From the NCBI RefSeq assembly GCF_010727325.1, contig NZ_AP022565.1, positions 2,232,001-2,296,000 of the forward strand: a stretch of 64,000 bases of DNA, given 5' to 3'. The translations under genes were made by a program, and so were the position numbers. This DNA is from Mycolicibacterium alvei. GTDB taxonomy: Bacteria > Actinomycetota > Actinomycetes > Mycobacteriales > Mycobacteriaceae. Each line of letters starts with the position of its first letter. The first letter of the stretch is position 1. This document shows, in pieces, positions 9,048 to 16,522 of this stretch. The notes under the pieces were generated by a model. That model was not told where the DNA came from. It did no database searches and worked only from the letters and a program-made list of their open reading frames with translations.

Positions 9048-9968
9048 TCATGGAATGTAGGGGCTGCCGGAGCCGGTGAGCCACCGCATGATCAGCAGCG
9101 GCACAACGAGGAACAGGAAAAACGATACCTGGAAACCGACGAACCATGTCCCCAGACGCATCAACTCGAATCGCCATCGCGCAATGGTGACCTCGTAGTT
9201 GAGGAAGCTGTCGAACTCCTGCTGTTTGGTGGTCGGTGTCGCCGCCTGCATAACCGCGGCACCGCCCTGAGACGTGAGCCCGCCATTCTTCGCCACCCCG
9301 TGTGGCGTCTTGGGCCTGGTGAACCGGTCGAGACGGCAGAATCGCTCGAGATGGTTCAGGCCGCGAATCGGGGGCTTGCCCGCCCAGTAGGCGATCAGGT
9401 TCGGCCAGGTGCACATGATGCCGATCGTCCACAGCAGCGTGATCCGGCCGCCGTTGCCCCACTCCAGGACCGGGCCGATGCCAGGATCGTAGGTCCACCA
9501 ACCCATTGCAGTGGCGGTGCCCTCGACGATGAAGTCCCACACATAGTTCACCGGAATCGCCAGGACCACCATCGATTTCAGCATGCTCCAGCCGAATTTG
9601 GATGACACCCACTGACTCAGCCATAGCACCAGCAATGCATGCACACCCCAGTAGACGGCATAGGCGAAGGGCATGAACAAGGGGTCGTTGGGCGTCTTCA
9701 ACGGCAACCACTCCAACAGGTGGTGCTCAGTGAACGCCGGACTGTAGAACAGCTGCTGCCCCCAGTCGCCGATGGTCTCCATCCAGTACACGGCGATGCT
9801 GTTGAAGAGGAACAGGAAACCCCAGGTGAACCGCTGCCTGCGAATGACATCGACGATCGCCAGGACCACGAAGATGCTGCCCACGATCGGTATCACCCAG
9901 TTGAACACCCAGACCCCGCTGGGATCGAGCGTGGCCGGGGGTACCAACTCCTCCGAGACGGGATACAC
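9048..9968 (-). CDS. Polytopic membrane protein, resembles mycobacterial AveC-like (spirocyclase family) proteins
   Basis: A 306-aa integral membrane protein with about six or seven hydrophobic helices, including WVIPIVGSIFVVLAIVD, FLFLFNSIAVYW and VSFFLFLVVPLLI. Aromatic-rich loops such as YWMETIGDWGQ and TYDPGIGP resemble mycobacterial proteins annotated as AveC-family spirocyclases. AveC acts in avermectin spiroketal maturation; that this protein has such activity is only an analogy. The GTG start is preceded by CTGGAGGG. It is divergent from a MarR gene across a perfect 16-base operator, so it is probably MarR-controlled. Confidence 0.7.
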   Translation of the reverse strand: MYPVSEELVPPATLDPSGVWVFNWVIPIVGSIFVVLAIVDVIRRQRFTWGFLFLFNSIAVYWMETIGDWGQQLFYSPAFTEHHLLEWLPLKTPNDPLFMPFAYAVYWGVHALLVLWLSQWVSSKFGWSMLKSMVVLAIPVNYVWDFIVEGTATAMGWWTYDPGIGPVLEWGNGGRITLLWTIGIMCTWPNLIAYWAGKPPIRGLNHLERFCRLDRFTRPKTPHGVAKNGGLTSQGGAAVMQAATPTTKQQEFDSFLNYEVTIARWRFELMRLGTWFVGFQVSFFLFLVVPLLIMRWLTGSGSPYIP

Positions 9969-9993
9969 AGGGTCCCTCCAGTTTCAATATATA

Positions 9994-10009
9994 GTGAAGT
10001 TAGCTTCAC
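9994..10009. promoter_or_regulatory. Operator palindrome GTGAAG-TTAG-CTTCAC
   Basis: Perfect 6-base arms with a 4-base spacer, embedded in an AT-rich promoter between the AveC-like gene (minus strand) and the MarR gene (plus strand). Position and symmetry fit autoregulation by that MarR protein and control of the membrane-protein pair. Confidence 0.6.
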
Positions 10010-10065
10010 CATTTTCCGTTGGAATGTCAACCACGTGTCGGTGGTAACGAGGAAGAGGTGCCCAA

Positions 10066-10554
10066 CTGAACGGCGAACCGATTCGTGCCCCCGCGCGAAC
10101 AGACCGCGAACTCATCCTGTTTCAGACGAGTTCGCTGCAGCGTCACGCCATCGAATTCGGCGAGTGGATGATGCGTGCCAGCCTCGAACGTGCGCACTCG
10201 CTCGGCCATACCGGCCTGCGGCCCGCGCACGCCCGGTTGATGGTCTTTCTCGGCTGGGAGGGTAGCCGCATCTCCGATATCGCCCGCGCCCAAGATGTCT
10301 CGAAGAACGCGATCGGCCAACTCGTCGATGAACTCGTGGAGCTGGGCTATGTCGAGCGTGTCGCCGATCCAGAGGACCGACGCGCCAAGATCGTTCGATA
10401 CACCCATCGAGGGGTCGACATGATGGCCGATGCTGCCGCCGTCGGTGAGCGGCTCGATGCCGAGATCGCAAACATCATCGGAGACCGGCGCCTCGAGCAG
10501 CTGCGGTCAGCCCTGGCCGACATCTGCCAGAACCTCGGGCTCGGACCGGCGTAA
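10066..10554 (+). CDS. MarR-family transcriptional regulator
   Basis: Winged-helix regulator with the MarR core ISDIARAQDVSKNAIGQLVDELVELGY-like helix-turn-helix (about residues 72-98) and wing DPEDRRAKI. The first standard start is ATG 10168 (128 aa), but that removes most of dimerisation helix 1. The frame is open and homologous-looking back to a TAA at 10045-10047. The only plausible upstream start is CTG 10066, eight bases after AGGAAGAGG, giving 162 aa. I favour it, with moderate confidence. It probably controls the divergent membrane-protein pair and itself through 9994-10009. Confidence 0.78.
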   Translation: MNGEPIRAPARTDRELILFQTSSLQRHAIEFGEWMMRASLERAHSLGHTGLRPAHARLMVFLGWEGSRISDIARAQDVSKNAIGQLVDELVELGYVERVADPEDRRAKIVRYTHRGVDMMADAAAVGERLDAEIANIIGDRRLEQLRSALADICQNLGLGPA

Positions 10555-10570
10555 CGAGCCGCTTTCCGTT

Positions 10571-11584
10571 CTACCGTGCCTCGGCGTCAGCCGAGGCTCG
10601 GCGGCGATAGAACTCAACGGCTTTGCGGATCGAGTCGTGGATCGGTTCGGGACGCCACCCCAGTTCCCGCTCGGCCTTGCCGTGATCCATCGGCGACATG
10701 ATGTGCATCAGCCGCACGCTCAACGTCGACAACAACATGTCGCGGCGAAGCAAGGTTGCGGCCACATCTCCGCCGAACCCCAAGAGGTACATCGCCTTGA
10801 GCGGGATCCCGAACCTCGGCCGCTTGGCTCCGGCGGCGTCGGCGGCGGTTTCATACAACTCGCGGGCCGTGATGAACCGTTCGGAGATGATGTAGCGCTC
10901 CCCCACCCGGCCTTTGTCTGCGGCGAGGATCAGTGCCCGCGCGGCATCCTCGATACCGACGACCTCCATCGCCATGTCCTTGACGTAGACCGGCATTCTG
11001 CCCGCGGCGGCTGCGGCCACCAAAGATCCGTGCGGGGTGGGTTGCCAATCGCCGGGGCCGTAGGTATTGGACACGCACAGTGCGACCGCCGGCAGGCTGC
11101 GGTCGCGTGCGTAGTCGAGCACCAGATTCTCGGCTTCGACTCGGGAACGGATGTAGGCCCCGCCCCGATCGAGCCAGTTGAACGGCGCATCCTCGGCGAC
11201 CGGACTGCCATCTTCGGAGAGCGCAATGGTGCCGATGGTGCTGGTGAACACAAATCGGCGCAGTTCGGCGTCGGCAGCGACCTCGAGAACCTGACGCAGC
11301 CCTTCGACATTGGTGCGAAACAGATCAGTCGGGTCACGCAGCCAGGCCCGCGTGTCCACGACGCAGTAGTAGACGTCGTCACAGCCAACCAACGCATCGC
11401 GCACAGCAGTGTCGTCGAAGATGTCGCCATACCTGCGGTCCACGTCGAGGTCGTCGATGGCCTTGGTGGAGCTGGTGCGACGAAGCAGAACCCGTACGGA
11501 TTCTCCACGTTCGACCAGCTGGCGTACCACGTGTGACCCCAGGAATCCACTGGCACCGATTACCAGTTTGGTGCGACCCGCCAC
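10571..11584 (-). CDS. NAD-dependent epimerase/dehydratase (extended SDR) family protein
   Basis: A 337-aa extended SDR of the dihydroflavonol-reductase/3beta-hydroxysteroid-dehydrogenase type. The N-terminus has VIGASGFLGSHVV (GxxGxxG), the active-site Ser/Thr lies in FTSTIGT, and the Tyr of the usual YxxxK is present at about residue 144 as YIRSR, with Arg instead of Lys at 148. The rest (SNTYGPGDWQ, GWRPEP) is typical. It starts at GTG two bases after the upstream 120-aa gene, as last gene of a minus-strand operon. The Lys-to-Arg change may lower or alter activity. Confidence 0.87.
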   Translation of the reverse strand: MAGRTKLVIGASGFLGSHVVRQLVERGESVRVLLRRTSSTKAIDDLDVDRRYGDIFDDTAVRDALVGCDDVYYCVVDTRAWLRDPTDLFRTNVEGLRQVLEVAADAELRRFVFTSTIGTIALSEDGSPVAEDAPFNWLDRGGAYIRSRVEAENLVLDYARDRSLPAVALCVSNTYGPGDWQPTPHGSLVAAAAAGRMPVYVKDMAMEVVGIEDAARALILAADKGRVGERYIISERFITARELYETAADAAGAKRPRFGIPLKAMYLLGFGGDVAATLLRRDMLLSTLSVRLMHIMSPMDHGKAERELGWRPEPIHDSIRKAVEFYRRRASADAEAR

Positions 11585-11586
11585 CG

Positions 11587-11949
11587 CTACAACACCCGCG
11601 CCGTGGGCGAAGGGGCATGCCGGTAGCGGGCAGTAACAGACAGGTACCTGCGCTGCGGTGGCGGAGTGGACGACTGGATGCGAGAACTCGCCCGGATCTG
11701 AGCGACAAGGTCCCGAAGGGTCGGTTCGGCATCATGGCCGACATAGCCCGCCAGCCACGCCGCACACTTGTCGACGACCTCGCCAGGTACCGACAACCTC
11801 AATCGCACCACCGCTGCCATCAGAAACCGGGTGGGAGAAAGCGTTTCACCGCTGCCGATACTGGCGTAGAGCTCGGCCCGTTCTACACGGCGTAGATGTG
11901 GTCCAACCAGCTCGGCCAGTTCCCAAGCTACCGCTTTGATTTCCGTCAT
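11587..11949 (-). CDS. Hypothetical protein in catabolic operon
   Basis: A 120-aa soluble protein beginning MTEIKAVAWELAEL, mostly alpha-helical by composition, with a basic, Pro-rich tail. No domain recognised. It is supported by operon position: 24 bases after the SDR stop and two bases before the epimerase start, on the same strand. No strong ribosome site is visible. Confidence 0.55.
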   Translation of the reverse strand: MTEIKAVAWELAELVGPHLRRVERAELYASIGSGETLSPTRFLMAAVVRLRLSVPGEVVDKCAAWLAGYVGHDAEPTLRDLVAQIRASSRIQSSTPPPQRRYLSVTARYRHAPSPTARVL

Positions 11950-11973
11950 GTCTCGCTTGTCAACCTCATTGCT

Positions 11974-12795
11974 CTACAGGGCGGTGAAGCCGGCATCGAC
12001 CGGGAGAGTGGCTCCGGTGATGTACCGCGCTTTGTCGCTGGCGAGCCACACCACCACATTGGTGACATCCTGCGCCTCGATGAACGGAACCGGCAGTAGG
12101 TTGGTCGCGAGTTTCGGCACCGACGGATTCTCCTGGAACACCCGGCCCATGTGTTCGTTGAGCACCATGGGAGTAGCCACCCCGGTGGGATGGACTGTGT
12201 TGACCCGAATGTTGTGCTCGGCGTACGCGTGTGCGGCCGACCGCATCAGACCCACGACACCATGTTTGGACGAGGCGTAGCCGAACGCGGCCGCCGACCC
12301 GTCACCCCCGCGACCGACCAAGCCTTGCGTCGAACTCGTCAAGATGATCGAACCGCCCTGACCCTTACGGATGATCGAAGGCACTGCGGTGACGATCGTG
12401 TTCCAGGCGCCAAAGAGATTGGTTTCGACGATATCCCGATAGACCTGCTCGTCGAGCGGGTCGGTCCGTCCGGTCGCGACCACACCTGCATTGGCCACCA
12501 CGATGTCGATGTCGCCGAGTTCGGCAATCCCCGACTGCACACTGTCTTGTAGATCGGCGAGGTGGCGAACATCGCAGACGTAGGCCGCGACGCGTCGGCC
12601 CGTATCCTGAACGAGTCGGACGGTCTCGTCGAGATCCTCTTTGGTTCCGAGCGGGTACGGAATCGAGTCGACATCTGCCGCGATATCGACCGCGATGATG
12701 TCGGCGCCTTCTTCGGCCAGCGCCACGGCGTGGCTGCGTCCTTGGCCCCGTGCCGCGCCGGTAACCAACGCGACCTTGCCTGCCAGCTGTTCCAT
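11974..12795 (-). CDS. Mycofactocin-coupled SDR family oxidoreductase
   Basis: SDR of 273 aa with the family signature TGAARGQGRSHAVALAEEGAD and the insertion IPYPLGTKEDLDETVRLV after strand 2. That insertion marks the group reported to hold NAD tightly and pass electrons to mycofactocin. Catalytic residues are present: TSSTQG Ser, then YASSK. It would oxidise a pathway alcohol to a ketone. It sits between a VOC protein and a 120-aa hypothetical in a minus-strand operon. Mycofactocin dependence is inferred from family membership; the biosynthetic genes are not in this window. Confidence 0.9.
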   Translation of the reverse strand: MEQLAGKVALVTGAARGQGRSHAVALAEEGADIIAVDIAADVDSIPYPLGTKEDLDETVRLVQDTGRRVAAYVCDVRHLADLQDSVQSGIAELGDIDIVVANAGVVATGRTDPLDEQVYRDIVETNLFGAWNTIVTAVPSIIRKGQGGSIILTSSTQGLVGRGGDGSAAAFGYASSKHGVVGLMRSAAHAYAEHNIRVNTVHPTGVATPMVLNEHMGRVFQENPSVPKLATNLLPVPFIEAQDVTNVVVWLASDKARYITGATLPVDAGFTAL

Positions 12796-12831
12796 ATCGA
12801 TCCCGTCCTCACACCGCTTTCGACGGCGTGG

Positions 12832-13776
12832 TTAGCGGCTGAAGTAGGCGAGCGGGCGCTCGACGAACTCGAAGACCACACCGTCGGGTGAGCGCAGGAA
12901 CGCGATGTGCAATCCCTCGATCTTCGTTCCGGGCAGCGGGCACCACACCGGATCACCCATGCGCTCAACCGAATCGGGCACGGAAGCCAGCGCGTCATGG
13001 ACGTTCTCCACCCGCAACGCGCAGCGGTACAGTCCCTGACGATTGCCGCCCCACGGTACCGGCGTCGGTGCCGTGCCGGGGTTCTGCACCACCGACACGG
13101 TGAACTGATGCCCATCTTCGGCCAGCGCGTAACGCGCTACCGTACAGTCGGTTTCGTCGGTTCCGGCGGGACTGAGTTGGGCACCCGCCACCGCTGCCGT
13201 CTTCGGCGCAACCACCTCGTCGAACCCGATCGCGGTCAGAAACTCGCCGGTGGCCGCAGCGTCGATCGCCGCGATCCGGATGCCGTTGAACAGTGCGCCC
13301 TTCGACGCATCCGCACCCGCGGGCAGTTCGGTCAGCTCGATCACGACGCCATCGGGGTCCAACGCGAGCACCGACTTCCCGCCCCCGATCAGACCGTCGA
13401 CCGGCTCCCCTACCGTCAGCCCCGCGTCACGTAGTGCCGTGGCCACACTCTCGATGTCCGCTACGCCCAGCTGCGCGGCGCGAATCCCGGGCCGCACTGG
13501 ATCAGCACTGGAGTCGCGCCTCAACGCCGGCGAGTAATACTCGATGGTCTCCAACGCGCAGCCGCCCCGGCCACCGCGGGCGTCGTAGAGGAATGAGGTG
13601 GCACAGAAGGTTTCACCGTCCAGACCGAGAATCGTCCCGTCCGTGGCGACCACGGGGTCGGTACGCATACGCGCGTTCAGACCGAGCACGTCGCCGTACA
13701 CCCGTTCGGTAGCATCCAGCGACGCGCAATTGAGGTTGACGTGCAGGAAGCGCCTGGCCAGGGTTTCTGGTGTCAC
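12832..13776 (-). CDS. VOC (glyoxalase/extradiol dioxygenase-like) superfamily protein
   Basis: A 314-aa two-module VOC protein. Module one begins FLHVNLNCASLDAT with a metal-ligand-type His and contains DPDGVVIELTELP. Module two covers about residues 160-314 and ends RSPDGVVFEFVERPL, again with a Glu ligand. Such proteins bind a divalent metal and act as dioxygenases, epimerases or lyases. The GTG start shares one base with the stop of the CoA-transferase gene, so they are coupled. An epimerase or hydrolase role on a CoA intermediate is possible, but the reaction is not determinable. Confidence 0.82.
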   Translation of the reverse strand: MTPETLARRFLHVNLNCASLDATERVYGDVLGLNARMRTDPVVATDGTILGLDGETFCATSFLYDARGGRGGCALETIEYYSPALRRDSSADPVRPGIRAAQLGVADIESVATALRDAGLTVGEPVDGLIGGGKSVLALDPDGVVIELTELPAGADASKGALFNGIRIAAIDAAATGEFLTAIGFDEVVAPKTAAVAGAQLSPAGTDETDCTVARYALAEDGHQFTVSVVQNPGTAPTPVPWGGNRQGLYRCALRVENVHDALASVPDSVERMGDPVWCPLPGTKIEGLHIAFLRSPDGVVFEFVERPLAYFSR

Positions 13777-14987
13777 TACAGGACGACCGAGTTGATCTTG
13801 AAGTCGATGATCTCGTCTTCGTTGAATCCGAGTTCGGCAAGCACCGCATCAGTGTGCTCACCATGCCCCGGCGCGCAGGTCAGGTCCAACGCCACCTCGT
13901 CGAACTGCACGGGGCTGGCCGCCAGTGCGAACTCGTTGTTCTTGGCGTCCGTGACCCGCGGCAGATATCCATTGGCGATCGCCTGCGGATCGCTGTGCAC
14001 CTCGTGTGCGGTGCGCATGACATCCCAGACGCCGTCGAAGCCTGCAAACGCCTTCTCCCAGTGGGAAAGATCCTCGGATTCGAAGCTACGACGCAACTCG
14101 GCGATGCACTCGACCCGGTTTCCGAACCGCACCATGGCGTTGGCGAACCGTTCGTCGTCGATCAGATCGAGCCTGCCCAGCCGCGTGCAGAAGTCGGTCC
14201 AGAACCGGTCGGCCTGCAGCAGCACGAACGCAATGAACCGATTGTCACGGGTCTTGTAGATGCTGGCGATCGGGTTGGGCATCTCATCCAGGTTGAACTT
14301 CGGAATGTCCTCGCCGGTGACGCCTGACCCGACGATGTCCGGGCCCAGCTGCCAGATCGCGGCGTTGAGCAGCGAGACATCGACGACGGAAGGTTCGCCG
14401 GTGCGTTCACGCTTCACCAACGCAGCGGCGATTCCTCCGGCGATTGCCAAGCCGCCGTATGAGTCGCCGAACGCGGGCCGCTGGATCGGCGGGTAGGAAC
14501 CGGCGCCGTCGGAGTACGCGTCACCGATGCCGCCGCGTGCCCAGTAGGCCGCGAGGTCGAAACCGCCCTGCGAAGCCTGGTCACCCTTGGTCCCGTAGCC
14601 ATGGCCCCGGGCGTAGATGATCTTCGGATTCCGCGCTCGGACCTGGTCGACATCAATGCCCATCCGCTGGCGCGAATCCGGCAGCAGGTTGGTGACGAAG
14701 ACATCAGCGGTCTCGATCAGCTTCATCAGCAGCTCCAGCCCCTCGGGTGTGGAGGTGTCCAACCCGATGCTGCGCTTGCCGCGGTTGGGCTGTTCGATGA
14801 AGTGGTTCACTCCCCCTGCGCCGGTGACGATTCCGGAGCTGATCAAGCCCCGCTGCGGATCGCCCGTCTCGGGATGTTCGACCTTGATCACGTCAGCACC
14901 CCAGTCGGCGAGTACCGCGCCGGCAGCCGGAACGAACGTCCATGCCGCCAGCTCGACCACACGGATTCCATTGAGTATGTCTGTCAT
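13776..14987 (-). CDS. CaiB/BaiF family CoA-transferase (class III)
   Basis: A 403-aa family III CoA-transferase, or alpha-methylacyl-CoA racemase-like fold. The N-terminus IRVVELAAWTFVPAAG and GADVIKVEHPETGDP are diagnostic, and Asp at about residue 144 in GGFDLAAYWARGG is the expected nucleophile. It could transfer CoA to a pathway acid or racemise a 2-methyl branch, as AMACR does in sterol side-chain breakdown. It is coupled downstream to the VOC gene and lies 32 bases after the SnoaL-like gene. Confidence 0.9.
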   Translation of the reverse strand: MTDILNGIRVVELAAWTFVPAAGAVLADWGADVIKVEHPETGDPQRGLISSGIVTGAGGVNHFIEQPNRGKRSIGLDTSTPEGLELLMKLIETADVFVTNLLPDSRQRMGIDVDQVRARNPKIIYARGHGYGTKGDQASQGGFDLAAYWARGGIGDAYSDGAGSYPPIQRPAFGDSYGGLAIAGGIAAALVKRERTGEPSVVDVSLLNAAIWQLGPDIVGSGVTGEDIPKFNLDEMPNPIASIYKTRDNRFIAFVLLQADRFWTDFCTRLGRLDLIDDERFANAMVRFGNRVECIAELRRSFESEDLSHWEKAFAGFDGVWDVMRTAHEVHSDPQAIANGYLPRVTDAKNNEFALAASPVQFDEVALDLTCAPGHGEHTDAVLAELGFNEDEIIDFKINSVVL

Positions 14988-15019
14988 TGCCTGCCTCGCT
15001 TCACGTCAGTGGCTGGTGG

Positions 15020-15601
15020 TCAGTGGGAGCGGATCCCGAAGTGGATGTCGTCGATACCCCGAAACGGTGTGAAATCGGGCTTGCCGTACCACGATGGACG
15101 GGCCTGATGGCCGGTCTGGGGACGCGCCCAGTCGACCCAGGGCCCCCAATCGGCCCGGCTCAATTTGTCCTCGAGGGTCTGCGGGAAAGCACGCTCGGCT
15201 TTTGCATAGCGCCGAGCGAAATCCTTCATCTCGCCCATGATCCAGATGTCTTCCTCGCGACTCCACTTGCCGCCGCCGGCGTAGTCGACGATCTGATAGG
15301 ACGGGAAATCGATCGGTGGACCTCCCGGTTCGGGGTTGTCCGCCCGGTTGAGGCACTCGTACACCACCCGGTCACCGTCGATGACGTACCACTTCAGGAC
15401 GGTGTACACCATGGGCGAAGCGCCCATGGTGCCTTCAAGGTACGGCGCAATCTCGTTGGGGCCGATGAAAGTTCCGTAGAAATGGTCGAAGTAGGGCGCG
15501 TCGTCGGTGAACAGCTCGGCCCACCCAACCCAATCCTCCATCACAGGTCCGGTCAGGTAGTAATGGCGGAACTCGCGTTCGACCTCTGCACGATCAGCCA
15601 T
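15020..15601 (-). CDS. SnoaL-like / NTF2-fold protein
   Basis: A 193-aa protein with an N-terminal cone-shaped NTF2-like domain, including EREFRHYYLTG, WAELFTDDAPYFDHFYG and a C-terminal strand EEDIWIMGEMK, plus a basic extension. Members act as ketosteroid-isomerase-like enzymes, hydratases or cyclases. The start at 15601 has GGAGGAG upstream inside the end of the SDR gene, whose stop is two bases away. A frame extension upstream overlaps the SDR and is unlikely. Confidence 0.82.
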   Translation of the reverse strand: MADRAEVEREFRHYYLTGPVMEDWVGWAELFTDDAPYFDHFYGTFIGPNEIAPYLEGTMGASPMVYTVLKWYVIDGDRVVYECLNRADNPEPGGPPIDFPSYQIVDYAGGGKWSREEDIWIMGEMKDFARRYAKAERAFPQTLEDKLSRADWGPWVDWARPQTGHQARPSWYGKPDFTPFRGIDDIHFGIRSH

Positions 15602-15603
15602 GG

Positions 15604-16392
15604 CTACGGTGCTCCTCCGTCGGCATAGATGGTCTGGCCTGTCACGAATGCGCACCGATCCGACAGGAGGAACGCGATCAGCGCACCGATCTCGTCGGGT
15701 TGGCCCGGGCGGGCCAGCGCCGCGTCGAACCCGAAGTCTTCGACAAGCGCACGCTCCAGCGCCTCTTCGTACGGATAACCCTTGTTCTCCGCGATGTAGC
15801 CGCGAATAGCATGCAGCGCATCGGTTTCCACTGCGCCCGGTGCGATGGAGTTGGCCCGGACACCGTCCTTGCCGTACGTACGGGCGATACCGCGGGTGAA
15901 CGTCGCAACCGCGGCCTTCAGGCTGGCGTACGGCAACCGGGGCTCGTGCGGCGCACGTGACGAGTAGGCGGACGTGGTGACGACCGCCCCTTTCGTCTTG
16001 ACCAGATGTGGGATTGCTGCTTGAACACTCCGCGTCGTCGCTAGCAGCACATCACGAAAGGCCGCGTCCCACGCCTCGTCGTCCGAATCGACCGGCATCA
16101 TGCCCGCGGTGCCCATCGTGACGGCGATGCCGTCGAGGCGGCCCAACAGTGTCGCCGCCTCGGTCACGGCATCGACGGCCGCGCCTGCCTGGCTCACGTC
16201 GGCGGTGACGGCGTACACCGCCGACGCGCCGGCCTCCGCGAGAGCATCGGACGCCGCTTTGGCCCTCGTCTCATCACGGCCGATCACTGCGACCGCAGCC
16301 CCGTCAGCTGCCAACACCATGGCGCCTGCCAGGCCCATCCCAGCCGTACCTCCGACGAAGACATATGCCTTGTCGCGGACATTCAAATCCAC
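15604..16392 (-). CDS. Short-chain dehydrogenase/reductase
   Basis: Classical-type SDR of 262 aa with GGTAGMG as nucleotide motif, TSAYSSR supplying Ser, and YASLK as catalytic Tyr-Lys. The canonical NNAG is replaced by MGTAG. The C-terminus ends GQTIYADGGAP as usual. It probably oxidises or reduces a pathway hydroxyl/keto group. It is the first gene of the operon running down to the epimerase, and a palindrome lies just upstream at 16417-16426. Confidence 0.9.
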   Translation of the reverse strand: MDLNVRDKAYVFVGGTAGMGLAGAMVLAADGAAVAVIGRDETRAKAASDALAEAGASAVYAVTADVSQAGAAVDAVTEAATLLGRLDGIAVTMGTAGMMPVDSDDEAWDAAFRDVLLATTRSVQAAIPHLVKTKGAVVTTSAYSSRAPHEPRLPYASLKAAVATFTRGIARTYGKDGVRANSIAPGAVETDALHAIRGYIAENKGYPYEEALERALVEDFGFDAALARPGQPDEIGALIAFLLSDRCAFVTGQTIYADGGAP

Positions 16393-16416
16393 CGACGATC
16401 GCCTTTCATTTAGTGA

Positions 16417-16426
16417 ACAGTACTGT
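16417..16426. promoter_or_regulatory. Perfect palindrome ACAGTACTGT upstream of SDR operon
   Basis: A ten-base perfect palindrome, near-symmetric for two further bases each side, 25 bases upstream of the SDR start. It lies in the 130-base gap between the ALDH stop and the SDR start. It is likely an operator for the operon 16392 to 10571; the regulator is unknown. Confidence 0.45.
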
Positions 16427-16522
16427 CAGAAGAGTATCGGACCCGGCCACCAAAATGAAGGGGTTATTCGGACAACCATGCAATTCAGCGGCAACAACAG
16501 TATGGACGATGACGTCAGAAAT

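Noticed and set aside
8866..9711. Longer minus-strand frame upstream of the 60-aa membrane protein
   Set aside because: It overlaps the AveC-like gene in another frame; the small protein has its own ribosome site at about 9040.
10168..10554. MarR protein starting at ATG 10168
   Set aside because: It would lack most of helix 1, and similarity continues upstream in frame; kept only as an alternative start.
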